NCBI RefSeq assembly: GCF_042685265.1
Contig: NZ_JBHUMX010000006.1
DNA: 64,000 bases
Direction: 5' to 3' (one strand)
Source: Oceanobacillus_B kapialis
GTDB lineage: Bacteria; Bacillota; Bacilli; Bacillales; Amphibacillaceae
In this document: positions 35,962 through 46,100 of the stretch, piece by piece
Numbering within the stretch: the stretch's first letter is position 1
Layout: the number at the start of each line of letters is the position of its first letter
Made by a program: the position numbers and the translations under genes
The notes under the pieces: model-generated
What the model saw: the letters and a program-made list of their open reading frames with translations, nothing else
Databases searched by the model: none
What the model was told of the DNA's origin: nothing

Positions 35962-36735
35962 TTACTGAATAGGAAGCCATTTCAGTACCGCTTGAATTTT
36001 TTTATCCCAGTAATCCCAAGTATGGTCGCCAGGACCGAAATCGTACGTATAATCGAGATTTGTTTCCTTACAGATACGATGGAAGCGCAAATTATGCTCA
36101 TATAAAAAATCTTCTGTGCCACAAGCCTGGTAAAGCATAGGCTTCACACTAGATGAATTATGCAATCGCTCTAACTTATAAATTACATCATTCTCTGTTT
36201 CGCTTACATCTGCATCGCCAAAAACAAGCTCAAGCGACCGCTTCTTATCACCGGGTTCCTTTCTTACATTGGCTAAGTGGTATACCATGTCGGTAACGCC
36301 AGACATGCTAGCAATCGCTGCGAAACGCTCTGGGAAGTTAAGCCCCCATTTCAAAGCACCAAACCCTCCCATGGAATGGCCGGCCACAAAGTTATCCTCG
36401 CGTTTTTCAGAAAGCGGAAAGAACGATCTGGCAGCTGCCGGGAGCTCCTCTGTTAAAAAAGTCCAATACTTACCGCCATGCGCCATATCCGTGTAGTAGC
36501 TATTATCAAGGCCTGGCATTACAATCGCAATGCCTAAGTCAGCCGCATACCTCTCAATAGATGTGCTTCGTAAATAGGCGGTATGATTGTCACTAAACCC
36601 ATGTAATAAAAAGAGCGTAGGGTATAATTTACCTCTCACCGGACCTTCCTTATAAGACGGCTGTGGTAAGATCACATTCATGGACACAGACCTTGATAGA
36701 ACCTCTGACGAAAATTCACATTGAAAAAGTGCCAT
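35962..36735 (-). CDS. Alpha/beta-hydrolase esterase (EstA/esterase D type)
   Basis: A 257-residue cytoplasmic hydrolase. The nucleophile elbow is GHSMGGFG, the oxyanion region LFLLHGFSDNH, and the catalytic His lies in GPGDHTWDYWD at the C-terminus. It resembles tributyrin esterase and S-formylglutathione hydrolase-like enzymes. In this operon it may remove acyl groups from imported glucans, since bacterial cyclic beta-1,2-glucans are often succinylated or acylated (inference). ATG 36735 follows aaagga; an earlier frame start overlaps the permease end region and has no site. Confidence 0.82.
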   Translation of the reverse strand: MALFQCEFSSEVLSRSVSMNVILPQPSYKEGPVRGKLYPTLFLLHGFSDNHTAYLRSTSIERYAADLGIAIVMPGLDNSYYTDMAHGGKYWTFLTEELPAAARSFFPLSEKREDNFVAGHSMGGFGALKWGLNFPERFAAIASMSGVTDMVYHLANVRKEPGDKKRSLELVFGDADVSETENDVIYKLERLHNSSSVKPMLYQACGTEDFLYEHNLRFHRICKETNLDYTYDFGPGDHTWDYWDKKIQAVLKWLPIQ

Positions 36736-36813
36736 ATTCCATTTTCCTTTCTCTTCCGAATGATGAAAGAAGAAGGCACGCCACCAAGCGACACCTTCCA
36801 CCTTCATTCGTTT

Positions 36814-37635
36814 TTACTTTATACCAGATACATTGAAGCCTTCTACGATATGTTTCTGGAAAATGATAAAGATGATCAGAACAGGGACAACCATAAAGGT
36901 AGAACCTGCCATTTGCAACCCGTAGTTGGACACGTTTTGATCTTGAAGCAGGGCAAGACCAACAGATAAGGTATACAACCCTTCATCGTTTGCAATAATT
37001 AATGGCCAGAGGAAGCTGTTCCAAGAGCCGATGAACGTAAGGATAACCTGTACAGCAAGAATTGGTTTTGCCAATGGAATAATTAGCTTAAGGAAAATAT
37101 ACATCTCACTAGCACCATCCAGGCGTGCTGCTTCAATCAAATCATCCGGAATCGTCACCATAAATTGACGAATTAGAAAAATGTTAAACGCTGCAATCAA
37201 ACCAGGAAGGATAATACCTGCCATACTGTTCGTTAGACCAGCTTCATTTAAAATCAGGTATGTTGGGATCATGGTAACCTGGCCAGGAATCATCATGGTA
37301 ATGAGTACAATTCCAAACCAAATCTCTTTTCCTTTAAATTGGAACTTACCAAACCCATAACCAGCCATAGTATTTAGTAATAAACCGACCATGGAGAAGA
37401 ACACAATAATCAGGGTGTTGACTAAGTAAACATCAAAGTTTAAATTCGTAAACAAATTCACATAATGCTCAATGGTTGGAGCATTTGGGAACAAAGTCGG
37501 CGGAATACTTAATACTTCTCTTTCATTCTTAAATGAGCTAAGTATCATCCAAACAAATGGCAATGACACAAGCAGACCGCCAATGAAAAGAACTGTGTTA
37601 ACGATGGCACGTTCAAAATTATTTTTTAAGTCCAT
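36814..37635 (-). CDS. ABC sugar importer permease (MalG type), glucan locus
   Basis: A 273-residue permease with six membrane segments. The EAA loop DLIEAARLDGASEMYIFLKL is near residue 170, and the C-terminus (HIVEGFNVSGIK) is typical of the family. ATG 37635 follows ggaggcgg. It pairs with the gene 13 bp upstream. The cluster order matches lin1841-lin1843 of Listeria innocua, where the transporter takes up sophoro-oligosaccharides. Confidence 0.92.
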   Translation of the reverse strand: MDLKNNFERAIVNTVLFIGGLLVSLPFVWMILSSFKNEREVLSIPPTLFPNAPTIEHYVNLFTNLNFDVYLVNTLIIVFFSMVGLLLNTMAGYGFGKFQFKGKEIWFGIVLITMMIPGQVTMIPTYLILNEAGLTNSMAGIILPGLIAAFNIFLIRQFMVTIPDDLIEAARLDGASEMYIFLKLIIPLAKPILAVQVILTFIGSWNSFLWPLIIANDEGLYTLSVGLALLQDQNVSNYGLQMAGSTFMVVPVLIIFIIFQKHIVEGFNVSGIK

Positions 37636-37648
37636 GGAAGCCGCCTCC

Positions 37649-38533
37649 TTAATTATCTTCAGATTTTCTTAGTTTAAATTGAACAAGTGTTGCCAAAATA
37701 ATGATGATGAACAATACGAATGATGCTGCGGCACCATATCCGAACTCACTGTATTGGAAACCTTCTTGATAGATAAATAGTGCAAGAGAGTTTGTACCGT
37801 TCAATGGGCCACCCTCTGTCATAACGAATGGTTCCTCGAAGAATTGCAGCCAGCCGATTAATGTTGTTACAACAACAAAGAAGGTTGCAAAGCTCATGGA
37901 TGGCAACGTAATTCGGAAAAGCTTTTGCCAGCGGTTCGCACCATCAATGTCTGCTGCTTCATAGTACATTTTCGGAATCGATTGCAGGGCAGCAAGGAAA
38001 ATCAACATGCTGACACCATTACTTTTCCATACGGCCATCAAAATCAAAGAAAGCTTTGCGATAAAAGGATCCTCTAGCCAAGGAATGGCGTCAACGTTTA
38101 TCAGCGAAAGTAGATAGTTAAAAAGACCGTACTCCTGGTTGTATAGGAAGCTCCAAACAACGGCAATCGCTACGATGTTCGTCACAGAAGGAACATAGTA
38201 GATAACACGAAATGTAGAGGACATCCAGTCCGATACTAGCTTTAATAATAGGGCAATCACAAATGAGCTAATAACGGCAAGTGGTACCCCGATAATAACG
38301 TAGAAGAACGTATTTCCCATGGATTGCAGGAAGACGTCATCCTGGAACAGTTGAACAAAATTATCAAAGCCGACAAAGCCGATTTGTGACCAATTTGCCA
38401 GACCGCTCAAGTTCATATCTGTAAAACTAATAAATAATGAAACGATAATTGGTAGAAAAGAAAAAATACCGAGCAGAATTACAGCAGGCATAATAAAGAA
38501 ATATGGTGTTAGCTTATTTCTAAAGCGATTCAT
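37649..38533 (-). CDS. ABC sugar importer permease (MalF type), glucan locus
   Basis: A 294-residue permease. TM1 is YFFIMPAVILLGIFSFLPII; the EAA loop is MYYEAADIDGANRWQKLFRI near residue 197; the late TEGGPLNGTNSLALFIYQEGF region is standard. ATG 38533 follows aagggg-tga. The open frame runs 20 codons further upstream but without a ribosome site. It has its own leader with operators and cre sites, so it can be transcribed separately from the binding-protein gene. Confidence 0.92.
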   Translation of the reverse strand: MNRFRNKLTPYFFIMPAVILLGIFSFLPIIVSLFISFTDMNLSGLANWSQIGFVGFDNFVQLFQDDVFLQSMGNTFFYVIIGVPLAVISSFVIALLLKLVSDWMSSTFRVIYYVPSVTNIVAIAVVWSFLYNQEYGLFNYLLSLINVDAIPWLEDPFIAKLSLILMAVWKSNGVSMLIFLAALQSIPKMYYEAADIDGANRWQKLFRITLPSMSFATFFVVVTTLIGWLQFFEEPFVMTEGGPLNGTNSLALFIYQEGFQYSEFGYGAAASFVLFIIIILATLVQFKLRKSEDN

Positions 38534-38640
38534 TACATTCACCCCTTCAATGACATACGCAAAGGTAGTGGTTACCCTTGCCGGTTTACTCATGAATTAC
38601 ATGGTTAGGGGTACCATGACCTTACAAAATAGAACGAAAG

Positions 38641-38654
38641 TTGAAACGTTTCTA
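38641..38654. promoter_or_regulatory. LacI-type operator 1 upstream of the permease genes
   Basis: ttgaaacgtttcta contains the perfect palindrome GAAACGTTTC, the same core as at 38786, 40359 and 40521. It is a likely operator for the LacI protein encoded in this operon. Confidence 0.6.
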
Positions 38655-38676
38655 TGAAACCGTCGCAACAAAATAT

Positions 38677-38690
38677 TGGAAACGTTTTCA
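38677..38690. promoter_or_regulatory. cre site (CcpA) upstream of the permease genes
   Basis: TGGAAACGTTTTCA fits the cre consensus TGNAANCGNNNNCA exactly, indicating catabolite repression by CcpA. Confidence 0.65.
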
Positions 38691-38784
38691 ACAAACACTT
38701 TAAATTAAAGATTCGTACCCCTAATATTGATCTAACAACTTTTAAAACTTGTCTAGCACCTAAATTTTAGAATAAATCGGACTG

Positions 38785-38798
38785 TCGAAACGTTTCTA
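38785..38798. promoter_or_regulatory. LacI-type operator 2 upstream of the permease genes
   Basis: tcgaaacgtttcta with the palindrome GAAACGTTTC, 144 bp from the first copy. Two identical operators on one leader suggest looping or cooperative binding. Confidence 0.6.
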
Positions 38799-38819
38799 TA
38801 ACCTGATTATAATAGGAGA

Positions 38820-38833
38820 TGAAATCGATTGCA
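38820..38833. promoter_or_regulatory. cre-like site in the permease leader
   Basis: TGAAATCGATTGCA fits TGNAANCGNNNNCA exactly. It lies next to operator 2. Confidence 0.6.
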
Positions 38834-38911
38834 AGGGAAATCTTACTTACTCTACTATTTAATGTGTGGTACCGAAACTAGTAGGTTATAACTGATAAAG
38901 GGTGGAGGACT

Positions 38912-38974
38912 ATGTCGGAAGATGCCAAGTACAGTATGCCGGTTTATTACAAAATTAGCTTTTCGTCAATATAA
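38912..38974 (+). CDS. Possible 20-residue peptide
   Basis: ATG 38912 is preceded by gggtggagg at proper spacing, and the frame encodes a 20-residue peptide (MSEDAKYSMPVYYKISFSSI) before TAA. It lies antisense to the leader between the binding-protein and permease genes. There is no recognised family. Good ribosome site, but the length makes it uncertain. Confidence 0.3.
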   Translation: MSEDAKYSMPVYYKISFSSI

Positions 38975-39013
38975 AAGAGGTGTATGCCTTGACCAGCATA
39001 CACCTCTTTTCTA
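38972..39013 (-). terminator. Intrinsic terminator after the glucan-binding-protein gene
   Basis: aaaagaggtgtatgc pairs with gcatacacctctttt, a near-perfect 15-base stem around a short loop with T runs on both sides. It ends the minus-strand binding-protein transcript and would also work on the plus strand. Confidence 0.85.
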
Positions 39014-39015
39014 GA

Positions 39016-40251
39016 TTATTCGCCAAGGATCCTAGCAGTTTCTTCTTTTAGTCTCTCAATTTCTTGATCAATGTCTGCTCCACCGCGGTTAACGTTTTCG
39101 AGCAAGGTTAAAATTTCCCCTACGATTCTATCATATTCAGGGATTAATGGAAGTGGTTTTGTGGACTCTAGCTGTTCCCCAAAAGTAGCTACCATTTCGT
39201 TATCGCTTAATACTGGGTCTTCCCAAGCAGATAGGTTAGCTGGCAGTTCATTAAAGTTTTCATACCATTTTACCTGTGTTTCAGGTGCTGCCATCCAATT
39301 AATGAAATCAAGAGCTTGATCTACTTTTTCCGAATTGTGGAATACAGCAAGATGAGCTCCTCCCATCATGGATTCATTAGTCTCAGCTTCCGGCATTGTT
39401 GTTACATCCCACTGACCTTCAATATCTGGTGCTCTTTCTGTAATTGTTTTAATGTCCCACGGGCCACTAAAGAACATTGGTTTTGATCCATCTTCAAACG
39501 CCTGGAAGAATTCTTTTCCTTCGCCAAGTTGTGATAATTCTTCATCATAGAATGTATTATGAAGCTCGATGGATTCTTTAAAGCCGGGTTTATCGAAGTT
39601 CGCTGCACCTTCTTCAATTACATAATCCCATCCTTGCTGCCATGCAAACACAAATGGATACTGACGGTCTTCCATAGGTAAATCAATCGCATACTGATCA
39701 TCTCCGCGGTCAGCCAGCTGACGAGAAGCATCTAACATATCATCCCAAGTTTGCGGACCTTCAGGATAGCCTACTTCCTCAAGTAGATCTGTACGATAGA
39801 ATAGTGCACGTGTATCTACATACCAAGGAACACCAATTGTTTGGTCTTCATACTTTGTTGTTTCTACGGCAGATTCATAGAAGTTGTCTGCTGCTAAGTT
39901 CTCGTAGTCACCAATTTGATCTGAAATATCTAAGAAAGTTCCAGCTTCAGCAAATTCAGCTACCCATGTTGTTCCGATTTGCAGAACGTCCGGGCCATCG
40001 CCTGAAGCTACTGCAGTAAGCAATTTATCGTGGGCATTGTCCCAAGGGATTGCCTGTACTTCAACGCTAACGCCTGATTCATCTTCATACTCTGTTACAA
40101 AGTCATCTAGCCCATCTGTCATCGTCCAAACTGTGATGGTATCAGAGTCGCCAGATGATCCGCTGCTTGATTCGTCATTAGAACAAGCTCCCAACACAAG
40201 TACTACACTAAGCAAAATAGCAGTTAGCCATGCAAACTTTTTATTTTTCAT
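39016..40251 (-). CDS. Oligosaccharide-binding lipoprotein, glucan locus
   Basis: A 411-residue family 1 solute-binding protein. The signal peptide ends in VLGAC with the cysteine at about residue 23, followed by a Ser/Gly-rich linker. ITVWTMTDGLDDFVTEYE starts the mature fold. It is anchored outside the cell and delivers sugar to the 37649/36814 permeases. By gene content it corresponds to Lin1841 of L. innocua, a binding protein specific for beta-1,2-gluco-oligosaccharides; that specificity is inferred here. It is separately terminated from the permease genes, which favours excess production. Confidence 0.88.
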   Translation of the reverse strand: MKNKKFAWLTAILLSVVLVLGACSNDESSSGSSGDSDTITVWTMTDGLDDFVTEYEDESGVSVEVQAIPWDNAHDKLLTAVASGDGPDVLQIGTTWVAEFAEAGTFLDISDQIGDYENLAADNFYESAVETTKYEDQTIGVPWYVDTRALFYRTDLLEEVGYPEGPQTWDDMLDASRQLADRGDDQYAIDLPMEDRQYPFVFAWQQGWDYVIEEGAANFDKPGFKESIELHNTFYDEELSQLGEGKEFFQAFEDGSKPMFFSGPWDIKTITERAPDIEGQWDVTTMPEAETNESMMGGAHLAVFHNSEKVDQALDFINWMAAPETQVKWYENFNELPANLSAWEDPVLSDNEMVATFGEQLESTKPLPLIPEYDRIVGEILTLLENVNRGGADIDQEIERLKEETARILGE

Positions 40252-40357
40252 ACGTACACCCCTTAAATTATATTAGTTTGAATACGAAAGAAGTAGTTCA
40301 TCACATCATGCAGGTTTTGGTTTTGAAACCATCACTCCTTATCCAGAAAGTTTTTAT

Positions 40358-40369
40358 TGAAACGTTTCT
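40358..40369. promoter_or_regulatory. LacI-type operator 3 (divergent intergenic region)
   Basis: tgaaacgtttct with the palindrome GAAACGTTTC, about 105 bp upstream of the binding-protein start. Confidence 0.6.
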
Positions 40370-40391
40370 GTGAATCTAGCATAAAACATTT

Positions 40392-40405
40392 TGAAATCGT
40401 TTTCA
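40392..40405. promoter_or_regulatory. cre site in the divergent intergenic region
   Basis: TGAAATCGTTTTCA fits TGNAANCGNNNNCA exactly. Confidence 0.6.
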
Positions 40406-40518
40406 AGTGATCCGTAAAAAAAGACTCACTTTTAAAAAGATTAAGTTAAAACTTATTATTATAGCTATTCTGGTTGTCGTTACATCTAAAATCTCTTGTT
40501 GAAAATTTCATGTTTTTG

Positions 40519-40532
40519 TTGAAACGTTTCTA
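40519..40532. promoter_or_regulatory. LacI-type operator 4 (divergent intergenic region)
   Basis: ttgaaacgtttcta, the same 14-mer as at 38641. It lies on the GH3 side of the divergent region. Confidence 0.6.
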
Positions 40533-40553
40533 CAAATCGATTATAGTAGTAAT

Positions 40554-40567
40554 TGAAACCGATTGCA
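40554..40567. promoter_or_regulatory. cre-like site upstream of the GH3 gene
   Basis: TGAAACCGATTGCA fits TGNAANCGNNNNCA exactly; adjacent to operator 4, mirroring the operator-cre pairing at 38785-38833. Confidence 0.6.
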
Positions 40568-40719
40568 ACAATTATTTTTTTGACAAGTTAAAAAATGCAA
40601 ATTTGAAGAGCGTGTAACTACGTTCAAATTACTACTTTTAACGATCCTTGAACAAAAAGGACCAGTTAAATGGAATACCTATTAATATAGTAAAGATATT
40701 TGGAAACGGAGGAAGTCAG

Positions 40720-42879
40720 ATGGCAGATCAATTTCTACAAGATTTACTAGCTAAAATGACAACAGAAGAGAAAGTTGCCCAGCTTACGCAGCTTGCGACA
40801 CCATTCTTTAAAGGGGCATCTAACAGCGGGGAAATTACAGGTCCGATGGTAAATATGAACGTTACAGATAAAATGGTGGAAAATACAGGATCTGTTCTCG
40901 GTGCTTGGGGTGCGAAAGAAATTAAGGCGATACAGGAGCGTCACTTAAAGGATAATCGCTTAGGGATCCCGCTTCTCATGATGGCAGATGTTATCCATGG
41001 ATATCGCACCATTTTCCCCGTGCCACTCGCAATTGGCAGCTCATGGGATTTAGAACTTGCTGAAAAAAGTGCCCGGATCGCTGCAAAAGAAGCAGCAGCT
41101 GCCGGCATTCATGTAACCTTTGCCCCGATGGTAGATTTGGTGCGTGACCCGCGCTGGGGAAGGGTAATGGAATCAACAGGGGAGGATCCATACTTAAATG
41201 GAGAGTTTGCTAGAGTACAAGTAAAAGGATTCCAAGGTGATGATTTAAGAAATGACCTCGAAACACTTGCAGCCTGTGTGAAGCACTTTGCTGCTTATGG
41301 TGCAGCAGAGGGTGGACGTGATTACAATACGGTGAACATGTCAGAACGTGAGCTTCGGGAAACTTACCTGCCAGCTTATAAAGCGGCATTAGATGCAGGA
41401 AGTGAAATGGTCATGACTGCGTTTAATACGGTTGATGGTATTCCTGCTACCGGAAACAAACGCTTAATGCGTGATCTGCTCCGCGAAGAATGGGGCTTTG
41501 ATGGCGTCTTGATTTCTGACTGGGGCGCAACTAAAGAACTTATCCCACACGGGGTGGCGGCAAACGAAAAAGAAGCAGCAGAAAAAGCGATTAAAGCTGG
41601 CTTAGACATTGAAATGATGACGACCACGTATGCCAGCCATCTTCAGGAATTGATAGAAGAAGGAAAAGTAGATGCAGCCCTTTTAGATGAAGCGGTAATG
41701 CGAATTTTAGAATTGAAACAGAAGCTAGGACTTTTTGAAAATCCGTATCGCGGAGCAGACGAAGAACGAGAAAGAGAAGTGATTCGCTGCCAGGAGCATC
41801 GCCAAACAGCACAAGAGCTTGCGGCAAAATCTTGTGTGCTGCTGAAAAACGATGAAGTGCTTCCATTGAACAAGGAGCAAAACATTGCGTTGATTGGCCC
41901 ATTTGCAGAAGGCAATGACATTCTTGGCCCTTGGTCCTTTTTAGGCAAAAAGGAAGATGCGATTACTGTGAAAGATGGTCTCGAGCAAAAGCTAGATAAA
42001 GAAATCATGGTCGCAAAGGGCAGTGATATTGAAACAGGGGAAGACACTGCATTACAAGAAGCATTGGAAATAGCAGATAAGGCTGATGTGGTCGTGCTTG
42101 CACTTGGTGAGGATTCGGATATGAGCGGAGAGGCTGGGTCGCGGACAAACATTAAGTTACCAAATGCTCAGCTGAAACTAGTAGAAGAAATTACGAAACT
42201 TGGCAAGCCAACAGTCGCTGTTTTATTTAATGGTCGCCCACTCGATCTTCACGGTGTGGTTGATAAAACGGATGCAGTATTAGAGGCATGGTTCCCAGGC
42301 ACAGAGGGAGGAGCAGCAATTGCCGACCTGTTATACGGGGATGTCAATCCTTCTGGAAAACTGACAATGTCCTTCCCGCATTCGGTTGGTCAGGTACCGG
42401 TTTATTACAACCATTTCAACACAGGTCGACCAAAGGGAGCACCAGATGCGCAAATTCGCTATGTATCCCAGTATCTCGATAGCCCGAATGGCCCATTGTA
42501 TCCTTTTGGTTATGGACTAAGCTACACAACCTTTGCTTACGAGAACTTTACGCTTTCTGAGGAGACTCTTAAAGCTGGCGAAACATTGACCGCAAGCGTT
42601 ATAGTCACCAACACTGGGCAAGTAGCTGGCGAAGAAATTGTGCAATTATACATTCAAGATAAAGTTGGCGAAGTCGTACGACCGCTGAAGGAATTAAAAG
42701 GCTTCCAAAAAGTTTACCTGGAGCCAGGAGAAGCAAAAACAGTTGAGTTTGCGATTACTGAAGATCAGCTCCGCTATCATCATGCAGACCTAAGCTTCAC
42801 AAGCGACCCAGGAGAATTTGTTGTTTATATTGGGCCGAATAGTAAAGAAGTAGAAGGAAAAACATTTGTTTTGCAGTAG
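40720..42879 (+). CDS. GH3 beta-glucosidase (sophorose-type)
   Basis: A 719-residue glycoside hydrolase of family 3, with no signal peptide, so it acts in the cytoplasm. N-terminal TIM barrel with DPRWGRVMESTGEDPYLNG, KHFAAYGAAEGGRDYN, and the nucleophile D267 in FDGVLISDWGA. The second domain holds the probable acid/base Glu in MSGEAGSRTNIKLP. A C-terminal fibronectin-like domain ends at YIGPNSKEV. ATG 40720 follows cggagga. It is followed by the GH94-type phosphorylase, the same pairing as Lin1840/Lin1839, where the GH3 enzyme hydrolyses sophorose and related beta-1,2-linked glucosides. Specificity is by analogy. Confidence 0.92.
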   Translation: MADQFLQDLLAKMTTEEKVAQLTQLATPFFKGASNSGEITGPMVNMNVTDKMVENTGSVLGAWGAKEIKAIQERHLKDNRLGIPLLMMADVIHGYRTIFPVPLAIGSSWDLELAEKSARIAAKEAAAAGIHVTFAPMVDLVRDPRWGRVMESTGEDPYLNGEFARVQVKGFQGDDLRNDLETLAACVKHFAAYGAAEGGRDYNTVNMSERELRETYLPAYKAALDAGSEMVMTAFNTVDGIPATGNKRLMRDLLREEWGFDGVLISDWGATKELIPHGVAANEKEAAEKAIKAGLDIEMMTTTYASHLQELIEEGKVDAALLDEAVMRILELKQKLGLFENPYRGADEEREREVIRCQEHRQTAQELAAKSCVLLKNDEVLPLNKEQNIALIGPFAEGNDILGPWSFLGKKEDAITVKDGLEQKLDKEIMVAKGSDIETGEDTALQEALEIADKADVVVLALGEDSDMSGEAGSRTNIKLPNAQLKLVEEITKLGKPTVAVLFNGRPLDLHGVVDKTDAVLEAWFPGTEGGAAIADLLYGDVNPSGKLTMSFPHSVGQVPVYYNHFNTGRPKGAPDAQIRYVSQYLDSPNGPLYPFGYGLSYTTFAYENFTLSEETLKAGETLTASVIVTNTGQVAGEEIVQLYIQDKVGEVVRPLKELKGFQKVYLEPGEAKTVEFAITEDQLRYHHADLSFTSDPGEFVVYIGPNSKEVEGKTFVLQ

Positions 42880-42952
42880 AGATATAGCGTAGTTGTTTTA
42901 ATCAGACCGCTTGCCACGTTAAAAATTCGTTGCTGATAAGGACTTAAACGAT

Positions 42953-43104
42953 TACTATTAGCAGGTTGCATATACGTAGACTCCAGTGGGAAGTAAGAGA
43001 TCGGCGAGACCCCGCAGGACGATAGTCCGAGGAGGCTCGGCACTCGCCCACGGAAAGCGAAGTATATGCAATCTGCGGTGTTTAGAAAGATTTGTTCTAA
43101 TAGT
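42953..43104. repeat. Dispersed Bacillaceae structured repeat (116-bp core, 42961-43076)
   Basis: gcaggttgcatatac at 42961 pairs with gtatatgcaatctgc at 43062-43076 (15 pairs with one G-T), and outside it actattag (42953) pairs with ctaatagt (43097). The interior contains gaccccgcagga and gtccgaggaggctcgg, phrases I recognise from a repeat common in intergenic regions of Bacillus and relatives. It lies between the GH3 and phosphorylase genes, where it may form a large RNA structure in the shared transcript. Its function is not known. Confidence 0.7.
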
Positions 43105-43174
43105 AGGATAGCCATTTCAGCGGTTGGCTTTTCTTAATGCGAAAGTTTAATTATAAATAAAGGAGAATGCCTAC

Positions 43175-46100
43175 ATGAAGCTTACAAACACCTATCTTCC
43201 TATCCAAAAAGGAGATTTACAGGTTACCTTTTTAAACAGTGGGGATATTTTTGAAGTAACCCATAAACAAACCTTAATTAATCAGCTGATGGCAAATCCA
43301 GTTGATGGATCGATCAATAATATTTACTTGCGCGTGCATGAAGACAACAAAATACAAGCCTACCCTTTGCTTGGGGTTACCTCCACCAGTACGTTTAGCA
43401 AATTAGATAACGCGGTGCAATGGAAAGGGGAAGTAGCGGACATCAGCTATATCGTCACCTTCCATCTAGCGTCAGATAATCTGTGGTTTTGGGATGTGAA
43501 GCTAAGCGGAAATGGAAAAGAAGTAGATCTTATTTACGGACAAGATCTCGGCCTTGCGGACAAAGCAGCCGTTCGTTCCAATGAGTCGTACATGTCACAA
43601 TATATGGACCACAAAGTTTTCGAAAATGAAACTGGCTACACGATTGCGACAAGGCAGAACCAGCCAATGAGTAGTGGTTTTCCTTTCATTCAACAGGGAG
43701 CACTTGGGAAAACAGTCGGCTATTCCACAGACGGCTTTCAATTTTTCGGGAAAAGCTACCGGAAAACGAATGTGCCAGAGGTATTAGGCGAAGAAAACCT
43801 GGCAAACGAAGTGTATCAATATGAATTTGCGTTTACTGCCTTACAATCCGAAAAGATGCAACTAAGCGGAGAGCAGCAATTTGTTTTCTATGGCCTTTTC
43901 CAGGAAGATCAGGAAACGGCAGTTACCGAAGCCGTTGCAGCAGAAAGCATTCAAGAGGCTTGGAATACGCGTGAGGCGCTTGGACAAGGTGTAGAGCTTG
44001 CGAAAGTGGAACAATCCCGCACAATTGGAGCGCCGCTTGCGGCAGTGGAAATGTCAGAGGACGAAGTGGCTGCATACTATCCAGAGCGCCGACTCGAGGA
44101 AAAAACGGAGGGGGGACTTCTATCCTTTTTCACACCAACACACGAGCATGTCGTCTTAGCTAAAAAGGAATTAATGGTCGAGCGTCCACACGGTCATATT
44201 TTAATGAGTGGTCAAAATGATGTCGTAAAGGATACGACGATTACGACGAACCTTTATATGTACGGCTTGTTTAATTCGCAAATTTCTATTGGAAACACCA
44301 ACATGAACAAAATGCTATCCAATGCCAGAAACCCATTGAATCGCATGAAAACCTCCGGCCAGCGCATTTATGTAGAGGTAGACGGACAGTATCGCCTGCT
44401 GACAATGCCATCCTTGTTTGAGATTGGCTTCAACTATGCACGTTGGATTTATAAGCTGGAGGATGACGTCATCACCGTAACGACCTTTACGAAGGTTGAT
44501 TCAGCTGATATTCAGCTTGAGTTAACATCAAAAGAGGGGAAACCATATTGCTATCTCGTAACAAACCAGCTGACGATGCAAAACAATGAATATGAAGTGC
44601 CTTATCATGTCGAAACAGAAGGCGCTACCCTCGTTTTTACAGCGAGTGATGAGGCTGGAAGTAACGAAACGTACCCTGACCTTACGTATACAGTGAAGGT
44701 TATTGGAGCAGATGTGGAAGTTAAAGATGAAACGGTGCTTGCAGAAAATGTCGAGCCAGGAAGTGCTTCCCTTGTGGTCCTTGCATTAGAGCCTAGCTCC
44801 AGCTGGACGATGCGCATCGCCGGCAATCTGTACGGAGAAAAGCATACCTTAACACCATTTGATTTTTCCAGCGTAGCAGCGGATTATCGCGCCTATTACC
44901 AGGATGTCATGCAAGGCTTCCATTTAACGCAAGACAACAAGCATGATGTTAAAGAGGTGGACAAGGTAAACGCCCTTGCATGGTGGTATACCCATAACAT
45001 GCTTGTCCACTTCTCTGTCCCACACGGGTTGGAGCAATATGGAGGTGCAGCTTGGGGGACAAGGGATGTCAGCCAAGGACCAGCTGAATACTTTATGGCA
45101 ACTCAGAACTATGACACGGTAAAGGAAATCATCACCACGATGTTTGCCCATCAATATGAGGATACAGGCAACTGGCCGCAATGGTTTATGTTTGATAAAT
45201 ACAATAAGATCCAACAAGATGACAGCCATGGCGATATTATTGTCTGGCCAATGAAAGTTGTTTGTGACTATATTGAAGCAACAGGTGATACGGAGATTTT
45301 AAAAGAAAGAATTCCATACACAAATCGTGAGACATATGAATTTACAGAAGAAAAAGCGACACTGCTTGATCATTTGAAAAAGGAAATTGCTTATATGAAA
45401 GCACATTTTCTGCATGACACCTACTTGTCTGCCTATGATGATGGTGACTGGGATGATACCTTGCAGCCAGCAAACCAGAACTTGAAGCAATATATGGCGA
45501 GCAGCTGGACAGTGGCGCTGACATATGAGGCGTTGCGCAAGATGACCAATGTGTTGCAAGAGGTAGATCCAGAAGAAGCAAGCAAAACACAGGAAATTGT
45601 CGAAGGAATCAAGCGTGATTTCAATGACTACCTGATGCAAACCGACATTATCCCAGGCTTTGTATACATGGAACAACCTGGCGAAGTGGAACGCATGCTA
45701 CACCCAACTGACGAAAAAACAGGCATCAATTATCGGTTGCTGCCAATGCAACAGAGCATTATTAGTGAATTGTTTAGCTTAAAACAGGCGGAATCTCATT
45801 ATGACATTATGAAGAAGCATCTATTCTTCCCGGATGGGGTGCGCTTAATGAACCGGCCAGCTAACTACAAAGGCGGCGTCAGCACCCACTTTAAACGGGC
45901 GGAACAGGCAGCCAACTTTGGTAGAGAAATTGGCTTGCAATATGTCCACGCACACATTCGCTATGTGGAAGCAATGGCGAAGCTTGGCTATGGGGATGAA
46001 ACGTGGGATGGATTAGCAGTGATCAACCCAATCGCCATCCAAGACGTTGTGCCAAATGCAGAGCTTCGTCAAAGCAATGCTTATTTCAGCAGCTCAGATG

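Noticed and set aside
38643..38652. GAAACGTTTC palindromes as cre sites.
   Set aside because: The spacing does not satisfy TGNAANCGNNNNCA; nearby separate sequences do. The palindrome is better explained as the operator of the local LacI protein.
42953..43104. tRNA or known riboswitch.
   Set aside because: The folded region has no cloverleaf, no TTCGA-type loop and no riboswitch consensus I recognise; phrases match a dispersed Bacillaceae repeat better.
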